A DNA stretch of 64,000 nucleotides, taken from assembly GCA_022575985.1 (NCBI GenBank), contig JAKSXM010000014.1, forward strand, positions 16,926,001 through 16,990,000, in the 5' to 3' direction. Source of the DNA: Anagrus nilaparvatae. Its lineage: Eukaryota; Arthropoda; Insecta; Hymenoptera; Mymaridae. Of this stretch, positions 37,101 to 46,139 are shown one piece after another. The notes under the pieces are model-generated. The model was not told where the DNA came from, did no database searches, and was given only the letters and a program-made list of their open reading frames with translations. Numbering within the stretch: position 1 is the first letter of the stretch; every line of letters starts with the position of its first letter. The translations under genes and the position numbers were made by a program.

Positions 37101-37777
37101 AATAATTCATGGAAATTATCTAACGAATTCAATAGATGTTGAAATATTAGTAGAAGGAATACAAGTTGCTCTTGCATTAGCCAATACGTCATCTTTGTCA
37201 AAATATAATATTACACTTAGTCATACACCAATACCAGCGTGCAATAAATTTCCTTTTTTGAGTATTGACTATTGGAGGTGCGCTGTAAAGCAAGATACTG
37301 GCCCAGAAAATCATCAAGCTGGCTCGTGTAAAATGGGGCCTTCTAGTGATATTTGGTCCGTTGTTGATCCAGAGTTAAGAGTTTATGGCGTGATGGGTCT
37401 TCGTGTAGCTGATACTTCAATTATGCCAAAGGTATATTAAAAATTTATAATCGATTATTTTTTTGACTTCAAGATTCCTTGTGTTCCAGTTATTTAACTT
37501 ATAGTGTTTTTATATTTTAGGTAACATCTGGCAACACAGCAGCTCCAGCAATGATGATTGGCGAAAGAGCTGCTGCTTTCATAAAAAAAGACTGGGGTGC
37601 AATTCCTACTTTCTGGTATTATATTTAATTAAAATTGAAATTTTTATTTGATTTACTTAAATGTGCATAATTATTTAATATGCTTTTTTTAATTTTCAAA
37701 ACAGTTCCTATGAAGCGAAAGATAATACGCATGAACTACTCGACTGGGGAATTAAATATCTTGACTCAAGTATTTAA
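21901..37777 (+). CDS. GMC oxidoreductase, glucose-dehydrogenase-like (six-exon gene span)
   Basis: Exons 21901-22108, 35195-35520, 35879-36704, 37061-37431, 37521-37615 and 37705-37777 join in frame (1899 nt) into 632 residues, the usual length for insect glucose-dehydrogenase-like proteins. These FAD flavoproteins oxidise sugar or alcohol hydroxyls; substrate and location cannot be read here. Visible features: N-terminal YLGPSLAQSC and hydrophobic segment typical of the insect branch; FAD-binding GGGSAG (69-74) with ribose-binding acidic E93 in LLLEAGPD; first GMC signature GKNLGGTS.HNGMMYLRG (141-158); second signature GAVGSPHLLLLSGIGP (about 316-331); active-site His538 in ENHQAGSCKMG and Asn582 in SGNTAAPA. 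All introns are GT-AG, with the exon 3 donor weak (GTACCG). Intron 1 (13.1 kb) is filled with mobile elements. Without the last splice the frame stops at 37628, giving an alternative C-terminus. No disabling mutation is seen. Confidence 0.9.
22109..24826 (+). other. Intron 1, proximal part, no recognised element
   Basis: A+T-rich intronic DNA. Open frames at 23016-23351 and on the minus strand near 23433-23757 are low-complexity and are not called. A long A-rich tract lies at about 24536-24560. Confidence 0.5.
24827..28127. mobile_element. FB-type foldback element with 39-bp box arrays and 9-bp target duplication
   Basis: The element proper is 24836-28118 (3283 bp), flanked by perfect 9-bp duplications CAACGTATA (24827-24835 and 28119-28127). 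The ends are GGCAGTGTCTATCCGAAC and its complement, with about 125 bp of mostly unique terminal sequence. Each arm is then a tandem array of 15-bp boxes, GCCGTTTYTAACCGT on the left and the complement on the right, separated by 24-bp spacers (39-bp period). Four spacer types recur in order, giving a higher-order unit of about 157 bp (three of 39 and one of 40), reduced to 117 bp where one is absent. By length there are about 75-80 boxes. Drosophila FB elements likewise have 9-bp duplications and tandemly repetitive inverted arms (31-bp units). The long frames here (for example 26758-27387) exist because 39 is divisible by three. Confidence 0.9.
26398..26630. mobile_element. Small TTA-flanked inverted-repeat element at the foldback centre
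   Basis: A perfect 22-bp terminal inverted repeat (starting GGGGGCCGAAGGCCCCGTGC at 26401, complement ending 26627) encloses 227 bp and is flanked on both sides by TTA. A 3-bp TTA duplication is the mark of PIF/Harbinger-type elements. It sits within about 40 bp of the midpoint of the surrounding foldback, so it may be a later insertion or the element's own central spacer. Confidence 0.6.
28140..28580 (+). other. Intron 1 spacer, A+T-rich
   Basis: No feature was seen apart from A/T runs. Confidence 0.4.
28591..29135 (+). repeat. ~150-bp tandem array, about 3.6 copies
   Basis: The block G(T/C)CCTAAAA.CGAAT.TGAA starts at 28591, 28746, 28896 and 29046 (spacings 155, 150 and 150). Each unit then has a TTTACCCAT.ACCCT-type stretch, a GCCCCA.CTACCC-type stretch, and ATATTTTACTTTGT with AATAAAAGTA. 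Copies differ by roughly 15-25% by eye. It is transcribed as part of intron 1 and has no coding signal. Confidence 0.85.
29140..31237 (+). other. Intron 1, A+T-rich, no recognised element
   Basis: A segment near 31060-31145 (GGAGTTTTAACACGAATTTT) faintly recalls the 18100-18245 hairpin. Nothing else was recognised. Confidence 0.4.
31238..33618. mobile_element. MITE 'CACTGTAAAAAGTAACTTCC', copy A, split by a nested palindrome
   Basis: The left end (ACTGTAAAAAGTAACTTCC, 31238-31260) and the rest (33310-33618, ending AGTTACTTTTTACACTGTA) form one copy of about 330 bp once the palindrome 31261-33309 is taken out. The body is A/T-rich with many TTCGAA and TTCGAGAATTCTCGA-like palindromes, so the whole unit is itself an imperfect foldback. 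Copies B and C follow. Confidence 0.75.
31261..33309. mobile_element. 2-kb foldback element nested in MITE copy A
   Basis: Arms about 31263-32142 and 32430-33308 are almost identical reverse complements around a unique spacer of about 290 bp. The ends are CTGATTCCATG and CATGGAATCAG. A 5-bp duplication, CTTAT (31256-31260 and 33310-33314), agrees with the interrupted host repeat. Mirror-image 83-codon frames occur in both arms, encoded once per arm in opposite directions. They have no recognisable domain and are read as by-products. Superfamily unknown. Confidence 0.85.
33667..34088. mobile_element. MITE 'CACTGTAAAAAGTAACTTCC', copy B
   Basis: Starts TACACTGTAAAAAGTTACTT and ends with the complement. 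It is joined to copies A and C by two near-identical linkers of about 50 bp (33619-33666 and 34089-34138: GTGGTTATTCAGTTGTTTT...AGGAATTCT). The three copies are therefore a tandem amplification of MITE plus linker rather than independent insertions. Confidence 0.8.
34139..34508. mobile_element. MITE 'CACTGTAAAAAGTAACTTCC', copy C
   Basis: Third unit of the array, starting CACTGTAAAGTAACTTCC and ending GTTACTTTTTACAGTGTA. No linker follows it. Confidence 0.8.
34509..35194 (+). other. Intron 1, distal part
   Basis: A+T-rich intronic DNA ending in the acceptor TTACGTAG before exon 2. No other feature. Confidence 0.6.
35195..35520 (+). CDS. GMC oxidoreductase exon 2
   Basis: Residues 70-178. 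It completes GGGSAG, then has LLLEAGPD, a C129/C136 pair that may form a disulphide, and the first GMC signature (GKNLGGTS..NGMMYLRG). Donor GTAAGA, phase 0. Confidence 0.93.
35529..35551. repeat. AT dinucleotide repeat in intron 2
   Basis: A TATATA run starting within 10 bases of the exon 2 donor site. It is likely length-polymorphic. Confidence 0.9.
35879..36704 (+). CDS. GMC oxidoreductase exon 3
   Basis: Residues 179-453 plus one base. It contains VLPHFLCSENN after the acceptor TTTAG, the RRSSNAAFL block, the second GMC signature GAVGSPHLLLLSGIGP and GVGENLQNHV. The end was set at donor GTACCG because joining there restores RGNLKLASNNP with family-typical spacing. Reading through gives a stop at about 36787. 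Confidence 0.9.
37061..37431 (+). CDS. GMC oxidoreductase exon 4
   Basis: Residues 454-577: LKLASNNPLEYP, then ENHQAGSCKMG with the catalytic His, and the conserved VVDPELRVYGV..LRVADTSIMP stretch. Acceptor TTTCATTTAG, donor GTATAT. Confidence 0.92.
37521..37615 (+). CDS. GMC oxidoreductase exon 5
   Basis: Residues 578-608 plus two bases. VTSGNTAAPAMMIGERAA is the C-terminal FAD/active-site block. Acceptor TATTTTAG, donor GTATTA. If the donor is not used, translation ends at 37628. Confidence 0.88.
37705..37777 (+). CDS. GMC oxidoreductase exon 6 (C-terminus)
   Basis: Acceptor CAAAACAG, then residues 609-632 ending ...KYLDSSI and a TAA stop. The tail is variable in the family, so this last exon rests on the in-frame junction and splice sites only. 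Confidence 0.65.
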
Positions 37778-38111
37778 TATTTAATATTCAGTATCAAAAT
37801 ATTTGGTGATGCTTTCTATTTTTTTTTTTTTTGAATTGAAAAAAAAAATATTAATTAACTAAAATATTTGAAGCGAATGGTACAAAAAAAGAGAAGAAAA
37901 TAAAAGTATATATACCTATACTGTATATTTTTTGAGAAATTTGAATCAAAAAATATTGTAGTATTAATATTCTTGTTTTTAAATTTATAATTTCCATATG
38001 TTATCTTACTTTTATAAGACAATGTAAAAAATAAGAACACTGTAAATATTTTGTATAAAATTAAAAATATTATAAATTAATTAGGTCTTTATTGTAAAAA
38101 AGAATTTAAAT

Positions 38112-38117
38112 AATAAA
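38112..38117 (+). terminator. Probable polyadenylation signal of the GMC gene
   Basis: AATAAA lies 335 bp after the stop codon. Other A/T-rich candidates exist nearer the stop. Confidence 0.4.
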
Positions 38118-38119
38118 GT

Positions 38120-38695
38120 TATACACGAGGTTATACATTTAAGTATTTTCATTAAGATTGGCAAAATTTTTAGTTTAATGGAATTAAAGGGAATATTTTG
38201 CTCAGAGATTGGTCCTGCAAATTGTTTATCGCAGTATGAAGTTTTTCATTGCATTGCTATGTATGCTAGTTAATTCATTTTTTATAAAGTGGGTAATTTT
38301 CATCCTTTTCTCTGTAGCAATTACCACACTAGACAATTTTCCCTCATTAGCTATTTATGCAGTTAGTTAAAAATTTTTTTGTAATGAAACTGAGTACAAA
38401 ATATGCTGCAAATAAAAGGAGTTATTTTTAAAATTTGTCAATTTAAGCAAGTTTACAGGTCATGATTTTACGTCTATCTCTTAGAAGCTTAATATTTCTA
38501 AAATTCAAAGTGCTGCTGTGAGACTTAATCTAATATATTTGGGTAAAATTTTTAATAATATGATTGGTTATAGTAGCATCGTGAATAGAATGAATCTGAA
38601 TGCTGTTATGAGGTTACTCAGGGGACTTAGTTACTCATTTATGTTATGTTATTATACCCCATTAAACCCTCAATAGTCCTCTTTTTTATCTGTTC
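38120..38695. other. Intergenic sequence after the GMC gene
   Basis: Nothing recognised. The base composition is slightly less skewed than in the surrounding sequence. Confidence 0.4.
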
Positions 38696-38700
38696 GCTGT

Positions 38701-39044
38701 ATAGTTGGATAAAGTTAGATTCTTGATAGTTTTCATATTTTTTGTTATAATATTAATTATAATACAAAATAATTAACATTTTTTCGTTTAGTTTTTTTTT
38801 ATTCAAAAACTTATTTTATTATAAAACTATGATATAGGTAACATAAAAAAATAATATAGTAAAATAATTTTTGTATTCTTGTTTACGTTTTTTCAAGGAC
38901 TTCCTCCAAGCGCTGGCAGATAAAAGTGAACAAAAAAGATGAAAACTATCAAGAATCTAATTTTATCCAACACTACTTGGGTAAACCTAGTTTTATCCGA
39001 ATAGACTAGGTTTATCCAGCGATCGGATTCTACCCATAACATAT
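38701..39044. repeat. Inverted pair of 'GGATAAA..TTAGATTCTTGATA' repeats
   Basis: A forward piece at 38701-38750 (GTTGGATAAAGTTAGATTCT, then TGATAGTTTTCAT) is mirrored at about 38908-38990. The reversed piece continues to 39044 with GGATAAACCTAG and AGAATCCGATCGCTGGATAA. The longer form recurs forward at 47396-47545. Family unknown. Confidence 0.7.
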
Positions 39045-39828
39045 ATACCGTGGACGCTAGATAAAAGGACCCGAAGCATAATATGATCCCAGTTTATAAA
39101 TTTGAAGAAAATTTGAAATTAATATTACAAATTGTATTTTTGCCTAAAATAAAAAATTTTCATTGCATGAGGTTTGAAATTTAATATTTTACGGCTATTA
39201 AATTAAATAATGCCGATATTAATTATTTATAGGTTGAATAATTCAGCAAGCTCCAATTTTATAAACCCTATTTTACATGTATAAAAATTTGATTTAGCCT
39301 CACTTTTTAACCCGATGCTTGTGTTCCTTTTATCTATTGTCCATTATATATATGTTAGCGTGAAAGTATATAATTCCGGGATTATATATAATCCCTAGTG
39401 GTTATATATAACCCCGATAGCTTTTAGTGGATGTGAATAATTCAAAATAAATCATTCTAAATTATATACATTCCCTAGTGATTATATATAATCCCGTACC
39501 ATTCTATCGAATTATATAAATTCACGGGGACTTACCCGTGGATGTATAAAATAAAATTAATTATTCAAATTCCCGTACACATGCATCACAGTGAATGTAA
39601 ATAAAATAAAAAATGAGTTAAATTATGATAAAAAAAAGTAAATATTTATTATTTAAAAATAAAAGGCTTTTTTTTAGTCAATTTTAACATATTCTTAAAA
39701 ATTTTTTAAAGATATTTTTAGTCAATTTTAACATATTTTTATAAATTTTTTAAAGATTTTTTTATTTATTACAGCATGTATTGCTATGATGGCACCTTGA
39801 TGTACACAACCTACCATTTTTTTTACAC

Positions 39829-40563
39829 TTACATCTGTGTCACCCTTGCGTCACCCTTTCCACGATCCACGTCAGGCACAGGAATTCTCACCGTTGAACC
39901 TTTTACAGCCTCACCAAATTTTTGATCCGACGCAAGCTTCATTTTTTTGGCTTGCTTATTCAAAGATTCTAGAGAATCTTCTCGTTCTCTGGTAATCTTA
40001 GTTTTACTTTTACATAAATTACATAAAATTTGATTTTGACAAACGTCGGAGCAATTTTCATGTACAATCAAATTACATTTGTTGCACTTATAATTCAAAT
40101 CAGTAAGTTCTTTGTCACATAAATGACAAAGAAAAGTTTCTGGCTCCACAAATATTTCTATATTATTGACTGTACCCAAAGAAATTAATTTATTTTCCGC
40201 TGAATTTTCTTGCAAATTTGGTGTTAATACTGAGTTTTCCACTGAATTTTCTTGCAAATTTGATGTTAATACTGAGTTTTCCACTGAATTACAACTAATA
40301 TTTTCTATAGCCTCTTGCAAATCATCTTCTGTTTCCAAATTATTTTCCACTGAATTTTCTTGCAAATTTGGTGTTAATACTGAGTTTTCCACTGAATTTT
40401 CTTGCAAATTTGATGTTAATACTGAGTTTTCCACTGAATTACAACTAATATTTTCTATAGCCTCTTGCAAATCATCTTCTGTTACCAAATTATTATAAAT
40501 TTCTTCGGGTAAATTTATTGACTTTAAACCAAATCTAGCAGGACACCCATTATTGGACACCAT
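39829..40563 (-). pseudogene. Ginger-type transposase, C-terminal part
   Basis: This 244-codon frame opens with NGCPARFGL, a block that follows the integrase core in KRBA2-like and Ginger2-like proteins. It ends with KQAKKMK..., then TVRIPVPDVDRGKGDAR, the hallmark C-terminal motif of that group. Between them lie two copies of a 50-residue acidic segment (150-bp tandem duplication, about 40190-40490; each copy also holds internal ENSVLT/NLQ repeats) and a Cys/His cluster (CHLCDKELTDLNYKC..C....H..C...C..Q..C..C) like a PHD or C1-type zinc finger. The ATG at 40563 is preceded in frame by a stop, so this is probably an exon or a fragment after a deletion rather than a full gene. Confidence 0.7.
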
Positions 40564-40641
40564 TTACTGGCGTAAATATTATAACGTAAATATTATATAT
40601 TAAAAAAATTTGTTAAAAACTTCATTTTTAATGAAACATAC

Positions 40642-40734
40642 ATTTAATGACTTTACTGTCTTATTTCGGAACTCTTTTCCAGAATCACTTTGTAAAATAC
40701 AAGGAGAACCCAAGATTGAAAAGACATCGTGTAG
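40642..40734 (-). pseudogene. Ginger-type transposase, exon with second catalytic Asp
   Basis: After an acceptor TTATTTCAG on the minus strand the frame reads LHDVFSILGSP, then LQSDSGKEF, the second Asp motif of the rve integrase core. It joins in phase 0 to the donor at the end of the upstream exon (GAAGAG/GTAAAT at 40817/40816). It runs to a possible donor GTATGT at 40641. The stretch with the catalytic Glu that should follow is absent. Confidence 0.65.
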
Positions 40735-40816
40735 CTGAAATAATTAAAAAAAAAGAATTTTAAATTATAGCTATAACAAGCATTTTAAAATGTTAAAAAA
40801 AAAAATTATTATTTAC

Positions 40817-41503
40817 CTCTTCAGCTACAAGTTCCGCAGTTTTTCTTTCTAAAGGACGCAGGATTACAAATTTTGTCAAGTGATCTTGATAAACAAATAT
40901 AAACCTGTATTCACCATCTGGTTGTGATTGGAAATCTATTAAATCAACTTGACATCTAGAGTTCATGTGTGGAGAAAGAATTGGATTAACGACAACTCCT
41001 TTTCTTGCGCACCCCTTTTTTTGTTGACAAACTTCACAATAGCTTAAGAATATTCGTATGTGATCATATGTTATATTTTTATATTGTCTTTTTATCTCTT
41101 TAATCATGCGATCGCGTCCACCATGACCAATATTTTTATGTATTTGAAATAATGTATCAAAAAGTTCTTCTGCTGAACAATAATACTTTATACTTTGATT
41201 TTTTTCAGAAATAGGCAATATTAATTTTTCAATGCCATTCACATTCAGAACGTCATAATGCTGAAGTAAATAATAGTCATTTGGATGCTTTTTGTAGCCA
41301 ACAAATTTACAACGTTTTATTTTTTCAATTAGTTCATTAATTTTTATTTTTGTTAAAAAATAACTATTTTTTCTATCATTATTATATAATTCATTTATTT
41401 TATCATCAAATCGTTGCTTGAAAACTTTTTTCTTTTCGTCACTAAATTCAACATTTTCCTTATTCATATTCATATTTTTTAACACATGTAAATAATTAAA
41501 CAA
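40817..41503 (-). pseudogene. Ginger-type transposase, N-terminal integrase part
   Basis: About 229 codons up to the splice donor at 40817 (the frame runs on to 40793 if unspliced). It contains an H2C2 integrase zinc finger, H122/H127 (HKNIGHGG) and C156/C159 (CEVC), then the start of the rve catalytic core with the first Asp at residue 187 (CQVDLIDFQ) and IFVYQDHLTKFVILRPL. This is the transposase that would cut and join the element ends in the nucleus. With the third catalytic residue missing downstream, the copy should be inactive. The first 100 residues are Lys/Asn-rich, and the start codon is the first ATG of the open frame, unverified. Confidence 0.75.
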
Positions 41504-41925
41504 ATTAAAATTTACAAATTAAAATTTCTTTGCCAGCGTCCAAAGATAAACTAAACTTTTATATTTATTCAAAACTATACAATATTATAATTATATAATT
41601 TAAAATCAAAACAATGTATAAACCTATCTATTTGTTTACAAATTTAAAAATAATAAATAAAAATTTTGAGCGTCGATACTTTTATTCAAAATAATGTTAA
41701 ATAACTAAATTAAATAATTCAGATTATATTATTTACTTTCACGGCCTTGAAAATTGAATTATTTAAATTCACGGGTGCCTACCTGTGATTATATATGAAC
41801 CCTAGGGAAAGTAAATAATTCAACTTTATTTTACTTTCTTATTTAAACTCACGGCTCACGATTGTGATTATATATAACCACTAGGGATTATATATAACAC
41901 CGAATTATATACTTTCACGCTAACA

Positions 41926-42800
41926 TATATATAAATAAGATATGGAGTTCCTAATTAAACGGGCGTGATTTAAACTCAGTTTTAGCGTTTTTAAATTAAT
42001 CGAAAATAAAATTTATAAAAACTGATTTTAATATCAAAAATAAAATTCTCATGACCTAAATTACCTAACCCTGCAAACTTGTAATAAATGTAAACTATTA
42101 TATATCCATCAATGAAATTTATATTTTTTTATAGGGTTTCCCTGATCAAATACAACAATATTTAATAAAAATTATAAATTTCAAACTATATTTTTCATTG
42201 TAAATAAACAAAAATTTTTTTTGGTAAAATTCATTACACAATATTTATTTACATATAAATGAAAAATATAGAAAAAATTTTGTTATTATTTATATAATCA
42301 ACGCAACGCCCACTATTTTTGAGTAATTAATAATATAATATTTTTCAAGATACAACTAGATGCAAGAAAGACATCTGATCAAAAACCAGATCCCACATGG
42401 TATATTATATGAAAGAATTTAACTAAAAGAAAAAAAAAATTATAAAGTATCCAATAATAACTTTGTAATATTCATAAAGTTTTACAGTAAAAAAAAACTT
42501 GATTAAAGAAAAATTTCTTTTTATTCACTGATTGTTTAACTTTCACATCATAATTAAAATTACAGAGAAGGATATATAGACTAATAGAATATTTCAAAAG
42601 TATAAATCTAGCCAAACTAGCGGAAATTTGAAGTAATCTTGAGATTTATTAAAGAGTTCTTATAAATTAAAACATATTTTATAAGTATACATTTCTTTTC
42701 TATGCGGTTAATTAAATTTACTTTTACAAAGACTTTATTATCTTATCTTAAAAAAAAGAGAATCTATTGGAATAAAACTACGTACTACGTATATTGAGCA
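41926..42800. other. A+T-rich sequence without recognised gene
   Basis: No domain, array or inverted repeat was recognised. Confidence 0.4.
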
Positions 42801-42810
42801 TCAAAGAATA

Positions 42811-43734
42811 TATGGGCACATCCAGGAGAGAACGACCAGCCCAAAAATTAAAACTAAAAAAAAAAATTCCTATTTTACACTTTCTGATGAATAATTTTGA
42901 AAAACAGCTGCTCCAAAGTTTGATTTTTTCAATTTTTTGATTTCAACTGCCCAGTTCAACCTGAAATAACTCAAAACCATAAAACTTTTAACATATACAT
43001 ATGATTGGGGAAAAACTTTCATTTTACGTAGACTACCCGAAAAATTTTTTTTTAATTTTGGGCTACTTCTGGTTTAATTTTTAATGGTTTGAATTTTTCA
43101 AATTGACCGAAAGTTAAGTTCGCCATAATTATTTTTGCTCAAATTTTCCCAGAATTTTGGCCTCTGTATTAGTTTTTCCCAAAAAAATTTCTGACATGTG
43201 GTATTCAACTGAACGCCCACAATCACTATTCTAGTTTGCCAAAATCAGCCAACATTAGCTCAAAATCACCCAAAAATAGCGTATAAATTAATTTTTGGTC
43301 TTTTTTGGACAATTTTACTCAGAATTAATTATATTGATACTGATTTTACGTTGATTGAAAAAAAAAAAACAATTTCCGCCCCTTATTTCAGCTAATTTTG
43401 GCTGATTTTGACAGAATAAAATAATGATTTTGGACGCTCATTTGAATATCACATGTCAAAATGTTTTTTGGAACAAACTGATACACAGGCCAACATTATG
43501 GGAAACTTGAGCAAAAACAATTATGTCGAACTTGACCTCCGATCAATTTGAAAAATTCAAACCGGTTGAAATCAAAAAATTGAAAAAATCCAACTTTGGA
43601 GCAGTATCTCAAAATTATGCATCAGGAAAAGTAAAATATCAGTGGTTTCACAATTCAAAGGTAAAATGTGACACACATAAATTTGTTTTCTTTTTTATTT
43701 TTTGGCTGTTTGTTCCATCCTGGACGTGCCCATA
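42811..43734. mobile_element. 0.92-kb foldback element
   Basis: The left end TATGGGCACATCCAGG is mirrored by CCTGGACGTGCCCATA at the right. Arms of roughly 380-480 bp (42811 to about 43310 and about 43360 to 43734) pair with moderate divergence (roughly 75-80% by eye), including a shared CCAAAGTT.GATTTTTTCAA block. It is probably inserted at a TA. The frame 43523-43750 lies in the right arm and is not called. Confidence 0.75.
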
Positions 43735-43788
43735 TGCATATACGCAATAATTCTTTGCTTGTCTCTATATTTTATAAAGTTATAAACG

Positions 43789-44280
43789 CTGCCGCCGTTG
43801 CCGCTGACGTCGCCGCTGTCGCCTGAGACCTTTGGGCCAAGGTGGTCCTTTTGGACCGAAGTAGTCCTTTTGGTCCAATGTGGTCCTTTTGGGCCAATGT
43901 GGTTTTTTTAGGCCAAAATAAACCTATTAAGTTAAAATGGTCCTTTTAGGCCAAAGTGAACCTATTGGGCCAATGTGGTCCTTTTGGGCCCATGTGGTCC
44001 TTTTGGGCCAATGTGGTTTTATTAGGCCAAAATAAACCTATTAAGTTAAAATGGTCGTTTTGGGCCAATGTGTTTTTTTAGGCCAAAATAAACCTATTAA
44101 GTTAAAATGGAACTTTTGGGCCAATATGGACCTTTTGGAAAAAAATGAACTTTTGGACAAAAGTCAATCTATTGAGTTAAAATGGTCCTATTGGGCCAAT
44201 GTGCTCCTATTGGGTTAAGATGGTCCTTTGCTGTCGCAGCTTTTGTGCCAATGTGGTCCTTTTGGGGCAATATAGAACTC
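43789..44280 (+). repeat. 19-bp minisatellite
   Basis: After a short GC-rich stretch of GCCGCC/GCCGCT words (43789-43826), units close to CCAATGTGGTCCTTTTGGG repeat about 22-23 times. Variants such as CCAAAATAAACCTATTAAG recur in a fixed local order, so a higher-order pattern exists. It lies just upstream of a Helitron-like 3' end. Confidence 0.85.
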
Positions 44281-44454
44281 TCTATATAAATATCATACTG
44301 TTAAAAACGCTATCACCTGAGATAATAGGGTCAAAATGATCATTTGGACCAATGTAGTTTTTTCGAACCAGATTAAACCAGAATCAGTTGTTTCAAAAAG
44401 AATAAGGTACACCTTGCATGTGATTAAAAATATACTATTGCAATACTGCTTCTG

Positions 44455-44497
44455 CGGGATTTGGCGCGCGAAGCGCGCAGGGGGCGGAGCTCCCTAG
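44455..44497 (+). mobile_element. Helitron-like 3' terminus
   Basis: A GGCGCGCGAAGCGCGC hairpin and then GGGGGCGGAGCTCCCTAG followed by T. This is the same design as 13735-13768. The minisatellite 43789-44280 may be the body of this non-autonomous element. Confidence 0.6.
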
Positions 44498-44509
44498 TAT
44501 ATACATATA

Positions 44510-45890
44510 TTTAGGCGATTATCTCTCAAGCCGGTCACCCCCCTCTGTCCAAAAATGGTAGCAACTTAGAAAGTTTTTGGTTTTCTCAAATTGACTGGAA
44601 AAGGGTATAGTTTTTTATTTTCATTGGCCTTTTCAACTCTGTTAATCAACTCTGCCCATTTTAGGCACTAAACGAAAGAAAATAGTTTTATTTAATTTTT
44701 TGCGATTCTTATCATATAACTGAAATTGTAGAAAAAAATTATTGTGTATCTTTGGTTTATAAAAGGTTTAGAACTTGATTAAAGAAAAACTTTTTATAAA
44801 TGTTATATATAATATTGTAATTTATTTACTATATGCATAGTGCAAAATAGTACAACAAATTATTAAACTCAGTAACAATCCAATTCTCTATCTGATCTGA
44901 TCTTAAGCTTAAAACCTACAAGTATTAGCCTTACTTTCTATTCATCAAACTAATATACATTGAGATTTAAACATATAACTACATGAAAATCGTCAAACTA
45001 TTTCTTGTAAATTTCTCTGATTTCTAAAATAGAATGTCTACTATTGAATTTGGAACTTTGAGTTAATGCATAAATTCAATGGTTATTCAGCAATATTTAA
45101 AGTATATTAGTTTGTATTGGATAAGTTTATAGTAATTTAAATTTTAATTGATCTCAACATAAATCTAATTCCTATTTGCAAATTTTTTAGCTTCAAAGTA
45201 TATAAGTAATAAAAAAAAATATAAATATACACTAGGGTGTTTCTTATTTCCCAAAACTAATCTCCCAAAAAAAAATTTTATATACAGTTTAATGTAGTGT
45301 GCCGATTTGCAAATAAAAATTGGCAAAAATTAGGAAAAAGGTTTTAAAAACGTATTAGAAAGCTTTTAGGAATCTTGCTAAAATCTTTTTACTGCTAAAA
45401 GGTTTTAAAGGCTTGTTAGTAACAAAATATCTAAAACAAACTGTAAATTATGATGCGAGAAGTCATTTTTAGGTTTTTTGACTAGTTACAAAAGCTGTTG
45501 TTTTTATTGCCTCATTACTAAAATAAGAAACATTTTTTTTTTGTAAGAAATCAATGGATAAAACAGGCGAATTGCAATTGCCGTGGATATTTGCTTTGTT
45601 GATGATTTTAAATTTTAAGTTAAGTTAAATTAAGTTAGTAAGAAAATGTTTTTAGCAAGTTTTCTAAAAGCTTTCTAAAATGTTTTTAAAAGTTCATATT
45701 AAAAAGACTATGCATGAATATGGTTAATTCATACTTTTTTCTCTTACCTTTTATGTAACCACATTCTAGCATTGTCTTTTATTTTTACACTTTATATTAT
45801 GTAACTTTAATTTTAAAATTTATAATTATTTAATGTGCAATTTAATAAAATAATGTTGAGAGATTATTACAATAACTTTTTATTTACTAG
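44510..45890. other. A+T-rich sequence, mostly unrecognised
   Basis: Contains TTAATGTAGTGTGCCGATTT at about 45291, whose near-complement occurs at about 47146-47166. The two may be the outer ends of one larger, nested element. Confidence 0.35.
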
Positions 45891-45894
45891 CTAT

Positions 45895-46139
45895 ATTAAA
45901 AAAAAAATTAGGACAATAATTTCGAAAAATTAGTAAATATTCGAAAAAAATCGTATAATTAATAAATTTAGTATATTAACAAAAAATTCGAGCATTCTCG
46001 GTTTTTTTTGTGGATTCGCAAGAAAAATTGATAATTTACAATTTTTTTTCAAATATTTACAAAATTTTTTGAAAATACACTAATTTTTCAAAAAATTCTA
46101 TTTTTTTTGCAAATCTAAGAAAGTTACTTTTTACAGTGT
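45895..46139. mobile_element. MITE 'CACTGTAAAAAGTAACTTCC', truncated copy D
   Basis: The body motifs (TTCGAAAAATTAGTAAATATT and AATTCGAGCATTCTCGG types) and the right end GTTACTTTTTACAGTGTA match copies A-C. The left terminal repeat is missing. Confidence 0.7.

Larger units (their letters stand above)
39353..41925 (-). mobile_element. Ginger-like DDE-integrase DNA transposon (internally deleted)
   Basis: Terminal inverted repeats start TGTTAGCGTGAAAGTATATA and end with the complement (…CGCTAACA), with TATA on both sides that may be a 4-bp duplication in an AT-rich target. Subterminal regions are dense in GGGATTATATATAATCCC and GGTTATATATAACC palindromes. Inside, on the minus strand, lie an integrase N-terminal half (40793-41503), a further exon with the second catalytic Asp (40642-40734) and a C-terminal zinc-finger/tail segment (39829-40563). 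The TGT...ACA ends and the gypsy-type integrase fit the Ginger group of cut-and-paste transposons. Confidence 0.8.

Noticed and set aside
40166..40498. Plus-strand 110-codon repetitive frame
   Set aside because: Antisense of the 150-bp duplication in the Ginger C-terminal segment.
43523..43750. 75-codon frame
   Set aside because: Falls in the right arm of the 42811-43734 foldback with no domain.
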